Source: CAWJLE01 sp963843645
GTDB lineage: Bacteria > Chloroflexota > Anaerolineae > DAOTYC01
Assembly (NCBI GenBank): GCA_963843645.1
Contig: CAWJLE010000003.1
Span: forward strand, 1,178,001-1,242,000
Length of the DNA stretch: 64,000 bases
Direction of reading: 5' to 3'
Shown here: positions 59,117 to 64,000 of the stretch, piece after piece
Layout of the letters: each line of letters starts with the position of its first letter
Position numbering within the stretch: the first letter of the stretch is position 1
The notes under the pieces: generated by a model
The model's input: the letters and a program-made list of their open reading frames with translations, nothing else
What the model was told of the DNA's origin: nothing
The model's database searches: none
Program-made: the position numbers and the translations under genes

Positions 59117-60739
59117 TTACTGCGCAGTGATGAAGATCGGATTGGAGTAGAACCACAGGTCGGCCCAAGCCTTAGCCTTGTCGTTCGTACCCTGCAAGTC
59201 GTCGTTCAAAGGGTTTCCGTCCTGCGTCTCATTCTCGACGTTCATCCCCAGGTTGGTCCCACGCAGGCGAAGGTACTGGCTCGTCTGCACCTTCGGCAGT
59301 GTGTAGCTGATGGCCGAGTAGCCATCCGCGTCCGTGGTCCAATCCTTGCTCGTGAAGGTAGCAACGACTTTGGTCGTCGCGTTGGTCTCGGACTGGTAGG
59401 CATCGGTGCCGGCCACGGCCTTGGCCACGACATCGCCGGCGATCAGGTCGATGTGGTCTGCGGTCGGGGTGTCGCCGTTATTGTTCTTCTCGGGGCTCTT
59501 GAACCGGATGATGACGGTCACGTCGGAACCGCTGACCGACGTCAGCTCCTGACCCATCGTGGCCGTGTTCCCGCCGGCCGCCGCCTGGAAGTCGAGGCCA
59601 TTGATCAGGTCGCCGTGCACGGCGAAGGCGTTGCCGGAGCGCATGGCGTCGACGATGCCCTGCGGCGTGTTGTCCTTGGCGAACACATAGGTCCTGGCAT
59701 ACTCGCCGGGATAGAAGTCGGCGTCATCGGCCGCGCTGTGGAAGTCGGAGTTGACGAACACCCAGAAACGCCGACCTTCGCCCCACAGGCTGTCCATCAG
59801 CCCGCCGACCTTCGCCAGCATGATGTCCGCGCCGCCGTAGGTCCGCGCGCGGGCAGTCTTCTCTGCGTCCAGGTTCTTGTTGTCCTTGTCGGTGTAGAAG
59901 CTGGTGCCGTATCCGCCGCGGCTGCTTTCTTTCTGATGGCCGGGCAGGCCTTCCAGGCCGACGAACGTCTGAGGAGCCGCGTCGTTCATGGCGCGGAAGT
60001 TGGCCGCGCTGAACAGCTGCTTGCGCGATGGGTGATTGATGACCACGTACGCGGCCGAGCCATATTGCTGCTGGAGGAAGACGCCCGCGGCAATGGCGTC
60101 GTCGGCCGTGGCGTTCTTCTTCTGCAAGCTGGTGTTGCTCGTGTCCTTGTCGCTGCCGTCAAACTGGTACTCGAAATCGCTGATGGCCTGACCGTCCTTG
60201 GCGCCGACGATACCGACGCTGGCGTGCTCGTGGGTCGGGACGTTCCACTCAAGGCCCTGGATCAGGGTCTGATTCGGGTACTGGCTCTGGAGGCCGGGTT
60301 GCTCGTCGCCGTAACCATCCTTGCCACCGAACAGGAGAGGGTAAGAGAAATCGCGGAGAGACTGCCAGCGCCACATTGCCGCCACGTCCTTGTCGTTCTC
60401 CTTAACGGTGACAACGTCACCCAGCAACTGGACGGTCTTGCCGGCCTGCCCGTCGTTCCACAGGTTGCCCATTGGATCGTGCTGGAACGCGCCGCCGTGC
60501 TCCGAGTTTACCAGGTAGTCCAGGCCGTACGCGGCGAATGCGTGGTCCAGGACGTCCGTTTCAACGTGCTTGCCATCGGTCAGCCAGGTGTGGTTGTGAA
60601 TGTCGCCGGTGATCCACCTGCCATCGGCGGGGGTCGGGGCAGCCGCGCTCAACGGTGCGACCGCCGACAGAAAGAGGGCGCCGATAATGAGGCCATCGGC
60701 CAGGGCGTGACCAAGAGACTGCGACAACTTGCGATCCAT
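59117..60739 (-). CDS. Secreted PHP-domain metal-dependent phosphoesterase
   Basis: 540 residues. Signal peptide I-I-G-A-L-F-L-S-A-V-A-P-L-S-A-A-A. The PHP domain starts G-D-I-H-N-H-T-W-L-T-D-G and goes on with L-V-N-S-E-H-G-G (metal ligands); G-L-E-W-N-V-P, V-N-S-D-F-H and H-G-D-L later supply further His/Asp ligands. The C-terminal ~200 residues form a beta-rich domain. Family members (CehA/McbA-like) hydrolyse phosphoesters or related esters with bound metals. ATG at 60739 chosen because AAAGGAG precedes it; upstream codons lack a signal. A PHO-box-like array in the promoter suggests expression under phosphate starvation. Confidence 0.87.
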   Translation of the reverse strand: MDRKLSQSLGHALADGLIIGALFLSAVAPLSAAAPTPADGRWITGDIHNHTWLTDGKHVETDVLDHAFAAYGLDYLVNSEHGGAFQHDPMGNLWNDGQAGKTVQLLGDVVTVKENDKDVAAMWRWQSLRDFSYPLLFGGKDGYGDEQPGLQSQYPNQTLIQGLEWNVPTHEHASVGIVGAKDGQAISDFEYQFDGSDKDTSNTSLQKKNATADDAIAAGVFLQQQYGSAAYVVINHPSRKQLFSAANFRAMNDAAPQTFVGLEGLPGHQKESSRGGYGTSFYTDKDNKNLDAEKTARARTYGGADIMLAKVGGLMDSLWGEGRRFWVFVNSDFHSAADDADFYPGEYARTYVFAKDNTPQGIVDAMRSGNAFAVHGDLINGLDFQAAAGGNTATMGQELTSVSGSDVTVIIRFKSPEKNNNGDTPTADHIDLIAGDVVAKAVAGTDAYQSETNATTKVVATFTSKDWTTDADGYSAISYTLPKVQTSQYLRLRGTNLGMNVENETQDGNPLNDDLQGTNDKAKAWADLWFYSNPIFITAQ

Positions 60740-60795
60740 TTGTTTCTCCTTTGTGACGTATTGAGATTTCCAGCGGGATGCCTTCAGTCCCCACA

Positions 60796-60862
60796 ACTAT
60801 AGCCGGTCTCTGTTATCGCGGGTTTAACAACCTGTTAGCAATTGCTTAAAGAAAGGCTAAGA
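60796..60862 (-). promoter_or_regulatory. PHO-box-like promoter of the PHP phosphoesterase
   Basis: Five hexamers at an exact 11-bp period on the plus strand: TTATCG (60813), TTAACA (60824), TTAGCA (60835), TTAAAG (60846) and CTAAGA (60857). On the coding strand this is the PhoB/PhoP-type direct-repeat array. The minus-strand -10 TATAGT (60801-60796) lies 11 bp from the nearest repeat and no -35 box is needed, as in known Pho promoters. Confidence 0.65.
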
Positions 60863-61167
60863 TTCCATCAACGAGGCCAGATCGTTGCAGCGCTCTAACG
60901 TGCTGGGCGGCTTCGACTGCCTCCCCAGACAAGCCCACCATCGCCATGGGAGCCACCTCCTGCGCCACTCAGCACGCCCGGATCGTCGAGCGCTCGATCT
61001 AGGACGGACGCCGGTGATCCCAAGCCCGGACCCCACTCGCCGCGCCGGCTGGACGATTGCCCCGATCAGCGCAGCCTTCCGGGGCCACTCCCCCAGCAAC
61101 AACCGCTGGAGCGGTCGATCTTCATTCTCACCCAGGGACATAGCGGGCCGGGAAACGAGAGCCTTAG
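60863..61167. other. Region with a possible unrecognised gene relic
   Basis: Between the PHO box and the next promoter. On the minus strand a short stretch ending near 60857 reads V-A-Q-E-V-A-P-M-A-M-V-G-L-S-G-E-A-V, and in neighbouring frames G-E-W-P-R-K-A-A-L-I-G-A-I-V-Q. These look protein-like but are too short and broken to name, and may be chance. Confidence 0.3.
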
Positions 61168-61196
61168 TTGAACATCCGCGCGCAACGTCGTATAAT
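61168..61196 (+). promoter_or_regulatory. Sigma70 promoter for the exported PsbP-like gene
   Basis: TTGAAC (61168-61173), 17-bp spacer and TATAAT (61191-61196). Start near 61203; ATG at 61266. Confidence 0.75.
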
Positions 61197-61265
61197 TCAC
61201 CCATCGCTGTATCGCGCATATCCGAATCAGCCCACCGTCTGCACCCGCCGAAAGGAGGCTCGCCG

Positions 61266-62849
61266 ATGAAGCACCTGCGTTCGTTCGCCGTCGTCCTCGT
61301 GGTCGCCCTGTGCGTCACGTCCCTGCCGGGTGCCGTCGCCGGACCGCTGCCGCAGGGCGGTGAGCTCGTCGCTTTCCACAAGCCGGCCTGGGGCCTGAGC
61401 TTCGACTATCCGTCCGAATGGACGCTGCACGCGAACGAAGACTCGTTCGTAACTTTCTTATATGAAGCCCCCCACGACGGCGCGCTCTTCGTCATCGTGC
61501 GCGACGACAGTTGGGCGGACCCCGAGTATAGCCTGGAGAGCATATTTCACGACATCATGACGGAGGTCGGCGGAAGCGCGGACAACCCAAGAGTCGAGCC
61601 GACCGGCGGGCGGCGGACGCTGGCAGGCGTCACGATGCGCGTTGCCCGCTTCTCCGGCGTCGACCCGGAATCCAGGAGCGACCTGGCCGGCTACGTGCTC
61701 CAGTTCACCGTACAGGGAAACGCCTACGGCGTGGTCGCGGGCAGTCCCAGGGAAACGTGGCCCGCCCATCGAACGAAGATCGACCGCGTGCTGCGTAGCA
61801 TGCACTTCGAAGCTGTGCCAACCGCCGAGCTGCCGCCAACCGCCACGCCCAAGCCTTCGCCGCACGCCGCCGGCACGTACGTCAGTGCTCGTGAAGCCGT
61901 CGCCTCAGCCTTGCCCGCCGCCGAAGAGTGGAAGTCGACCGCGACCCTGTCAGAGATCCGATGTTACAACGAAGGCAGCGCGGACGGTGGCTGCCGCAAT
62001 TGGAGGATCACTTTTGCGCCGGGCACTGACAAGAGCAGCGAGGCTTACACGGCATGGGTCGTCGATGGCCAGTTCGATCCAGAGCATATCTCGCGCGACC
62101 CACTGCACAACCGGGCACTGCCTCCCGATGGCTGGATCGACAGCAGCGAGGCGATGCCGACTTTTCTGGACAACGGCGGCGCGGCATTCCTGGAACATCA
62201 TCCGCAGGCAAAGCTCGACCTGGAACTGCGCGAGGGACTCCTATCGTCGAAATTCAACTGGCACATCGAAGCGATCGAGGGTGACTGGTCGGGGCCCGGC
62301 GCGACCTTGTCCATGGACATCGACCCGACGTCGAACGCCGTGGACGTCGGCCCCAGGACGTGGGAACCGGCGACGGGTTACTTCACTGCCCAGGAGGCCG
62401 CGGAGGCCGCCCGGAAGTCGATGAGCAAATACCCCAACGCTAAGATGACCGAGATATTTGGCTCAGTACAGGCGGGTGAGCAGGGGTACGACTCAGCCCG
62501 CTGCAGCTACTGGCTGGTTTACTACCACTGGAAAGAGCCCGTCGACACAGACGGCTTCATCGAGATCCAGGAAAGGGGCTACAGTCTGTCGCTGACCAAC
62601 GGCAAGGTAAAGGATGCGGGGTACGCCACGTACAGTTACAGCCCAGACGTGACCGGCGATTGGGGCGACTCGCCTGAGGCGCTGGCCGCCTTCCAGGCCA
62701 CCGCCGACTACCGGGCGTTCGCCGAGCGCTTCGCCGACCCCGTGTGGTCCTTCGTGCTCGTCGGCGACGAAAAGCTCGGCCACTTGTGGAAGATCAGTGC
62801 GGAATTGAAGGGTCTGAAACTGGAAGAACGCTTCACCCTGGTGGATTGA
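61266..62849 (+). CDS. Exported protein with PsbP-like and repeated C-terminal domains
   Basis: 527 residues. Signal peptide M-K-H-L-R-S-F-A-V-V-L cleaved near A-V-A-G. Residues about 35-185 have L-S-F-D-Y-P-S-E-W-T-L and resemble the PsbP-like fold seen in many exported proteins. After a Pro-rich linker come two related units, starting Y-V-S-A-R-E-A-V-A-S and Y-F-T-A-Q-E-A-A-E-A, each with helices and a later Cys pair or Cys (C-Y-N-E ... G-C-R-N-W; S-A-R-C-S-Y-W). AAAGGAGG lies ahead of the ATG at 61266; the frame extends further upstream but without a signal peptide. Function unknown, likely envelope-associated. Confidence 0.8.
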   Translation: MKHLRSFAVVLVVALCVTSLPGAVAGPLPQGGELVAFHKPAWGLSFDYPSEWTLHANEDSFVTFLYEAPHDGALFVIVRDDSWADPEYSLESIFHDIMTEVGGSADNPRVEPTGGRRTLAGVTMRVARFSGVDPESRSDLAGYVLQFTVQGNAYGVVAGSPRETWPAHRTKIDRVLRSMHFEAVPTAELPPTATPKPSPHAAGTYVSAREAVASALPAAEEWKSTATLSEIRCYNEGSADGGCRNWRITFAPGTDKSSEAYTAWVVDGQFDPEHISRDPLHNRALPPDGWIDSSEAMPTFLDNGGAAFLEHHPQAKLDLELREGLLSSKFNWHIEAIEGDWSGPGATLSMDIDPTSNAVDVGPRTWEPATGYFTAQEAAEAARKSMSKYPNAKMTEIFGSVQAGEQGYDSARCSYWLVYYHWKEPVDTDGFIEIQERGYSLSLTNGKVKDAGYATYSYSPDVTGDWGDSPEALAAFQATADYRAFAERFADPVWSFVLVGDEKLGHLWKISAELKGLKLEERFTLVD

Positions 62850-63719
62850 GCGGGCGCCATTCGAATGTATCGGTCCGAGTGATGGCGGCCCTGCCCTCCA
62901 CAGTGATCGCGCCCCCTGATTGCCGCGTGCCTTGTCGCCGATTCCCGCTCGTCTGACCCGCGGGCTTGCTCGGCGCGGTTGCGGCCGTACCAAGTGCAGG
63001 ATGAGGCAGCATCCAACCGCTGACAGCAAAACAGCTGATCGCGTTTTGCGGCGCAGGGGCTCCGGAAGTCCTGCAAAGTCCTCTATAGAGAAGTCGTTGA
63101 GGGGCCGGCCATCCAGGTGCCGGCCGCTGCTGTTGATGAGACGATCGACGCGGCCGTACCTCGCCACGGCGTGCTCGATCCGAACCTCGGTCTGGTCCGC
63201 TCGCGAGACGTTGCACGGCTCGAGACGACGCTGCTCGGGGTTCAAAGGTCAGCACCTGGATCCACCCCGCCTTCGCGCGCTGCTGCCCCCGGAGGACCGC
63301 TAGCAAGCTCCTCGTCGATGCCGTGCGCACCTCGTGGTGCGATCGTGGCTTCAGCCCGAGGCACGGCTTGGAAAGGCGGTGCAACACGTACCACCGAAGC
63401 GTCGCCCTTTTTCTGGCGCCAATTGGTCGCGCCGCGCGCAAGCCCTCCATCCTTTGCCCCGCAGCTTCGGATATGCAGATGATACTCTTGCCCTGTCGCA
63501 CGGGCGTCAGATCGAGCAAGCTTGTGTTGCGCCACGTGGCCACACAGTGCATTGAATCACACCATGGTCTCCAGTAGCATTTCGGGTAAATCTATGGTAA
63601 AATATCCAACGTGCTTTTGGCCCTCTGCTGCGTGACAATCGAATGCATCGCCGGCAAGCTGACGGCTGGACCGCGGCCTCGTGCTGGGCAAATGCAGTGC
63701 GGAAAGGAGCTGACCGCCA
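62850..63719. other. 870-bp gap with SDR relic
   Basis: No intact gene. A broken short-chain dehydrogenase fragment lies on the minus strand (63060-63330). Further on, TAAAAT at 63598-63603 might serve the receiver gene at 63720, but no -35 box is clear. Several medium-length frames overlap here without conserved motifs. Confidence 0.55.
63060..63330 (-). pseudogene. Short-chain dehydrogenase/reductase relic
   Basis: The minus-strand frame reads C-N-V-S-R-A-D-Q-T-E-V-R-I-E-H-A-V-A-R-Y, then G-R-V-D-R-L-I-N-S-S-G-R-H-L-D-G-R. This is the D-V-S ... G-R-V-D-x-L-V-N-N-A-G core of SDR enzymes, with S-S in place of N-A. The Rossmann glycine loop and the Y-x-x-x-K active site are missing or in other frames, so it is a decayed fragment of about 60 residues. 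Confidence 0.6.
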
Positions 63720-64000
63720 ATGATACCCACATCGATCAGGGTCCTTCTCATCGAAGACAACCCCTTCGACGCTGAGTTGCTGTGTTACGCATTGACCGGC
63801 GCCCGGGCAACGTCGTTCGCCATGACTCACGTGGACCGGATCAGCGCTGCCTTGCAGCATTTGGATGCCGAACCTTGCGATGTGGTACTGCTCGATCTTT
63901 CGCTGCCCGACAGCCACGGATTAGATTCGCTGGCATCCATATACGCCCACCGGCCGTCTGTGCCGGTCATCGTGTTGACCGGACTGGACGATGACGATGT
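63720..64000 (+). CDS. Response regulator receiver domain (truncated by window end)
   Basis: The first 93 codons of a receiver protein: I-R-V-L-L-I-E-D-N-P-F-D-A-E-L-L acidic pocket, then V-V-L-L-D-L-S-L-P-D-S-H-G with the phospho-acceptor Asp and V-I-V-L-T-G-L-D-D switch region. The D-N-P-F-D-A-E start is like the receivers at 4 and 5 kb. GGAAAGGAGC precedes the ATG at 63720. The frame is still open at the end; output domain unknown. The sensor partner is not visible. Confidence 0.9.
   Translation, partial: MIPTSIRVLLIEDNPFDAELLCYALTGARATSFAMTHVDRISAALQHLDAEPCDVVLLDLSLPDSHGLDSLASIYAHRPSVPVIVLTGLDDDD

Noticed and set aside
59090..60802. 570-codon plus-strand frame opposite the PHP gene
   Set aside because: The minus strand has a signal peptide, PHP motifs, RBS, promoter and terminator; the plus frame is Val/Leu-rich antisense.
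1..64000. Insertion sequence, prophage or integron
   Set aside because: No transposase, integrase, recombinase or phage structural gene was recognised in any frame; the repeats lack linked mobility genes.
1..64000. tRNA or rRNA genes
   Set aside because: No cloverleaf with a GTTCGA-type T-loop or rRNA-like stretch was noticed in the gaps by eye; a covariance search would be decisive.

Overview
The window looks like GC-rich chromosomal DNA from an uncultured or lightly studied bacterium, most plausibly a member of the Chloroflexota (Anaerolineae-like). This is an inference. It rests on eukaryote-type Ser/Thr kinases fused to beta-propellers, TolB/PD40-type surface proteins, DUF362 proteins, and intergenic hairpin families including an AGAAACCCGGTTTC-type element. 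No rRNA, tRNA, CRISPR array, transposase or phage gene was recognised.

Layout, left to right. 0-0.5 kb: two very large hairpins and a near-consensus promoter. 0.5-3.3 kb: small catabolic operon (cyclase, FAH-family enzyme, unknown protein) ending in a tandem plus inverted repeat cluster. 3.6-9.7 kb (minus): translationally coupled signalling operon CheB, CheR-PAS, PAS histidine kinase, receiver, receiver-PAS. 10.1-11.3 kb: DUF362/ferredoxin protein. 11.4-17.3 kb (minus): two paralogous 14-repeat WD40 proteins, one fused to a kinase and, across a frameshift, a pseudokinase. 17.6-25.4 kb: three envelope proteins with different N-terminal modules (TPR, lipoprotein LamG-like, Ser/Thr kinase) but a common C-terminal PD40 propeller carrying a conserved two-cysteine insert. 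25.6-33 kb: Tat-dependent DUF362 protein broken by an amber codon, frameshifted Ada-like repair protein, F420/NADP oxidoreductase-like gene, RDD protein and two paralogous secreted proteins. 33.4-36 kb: orphan HerA-like ATPase. 36-40 kb: two leaderless Ig-type proteins sharing a C-terminal domain. 40-47 kb: histidine kinase, EamA permease, smc with a heavily frameshifted 3' half, exported protein, GH16 relic. 47.3-55.2 kb: FadR-type regulator, class III aminotransferase, ABC importer and LarA-like protein, probably one catabolic locus. 55.3-58.8 kb: pentapeptide protein, HpcH/HpaI aldolase, two TatA, HEAT-repeat protein. 59-64 kb: secreted PHP phosphoesterase with a predicted PHO box, exported protein, SDR relic, and a receiver gene cut by the window end.

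Reading frames are broken in at least seven places. CheR-PAS has two breaks, the histidine kinase, the kinase/WD40 gene and ada one each, the DUF362 gene has one stop codon, and smc has about ten. Most are single-base changes with the protein otherwise conserved on both sides, so consensus error is as likely as real decay. Functions below come from motifs read by eye; no database search was possible.
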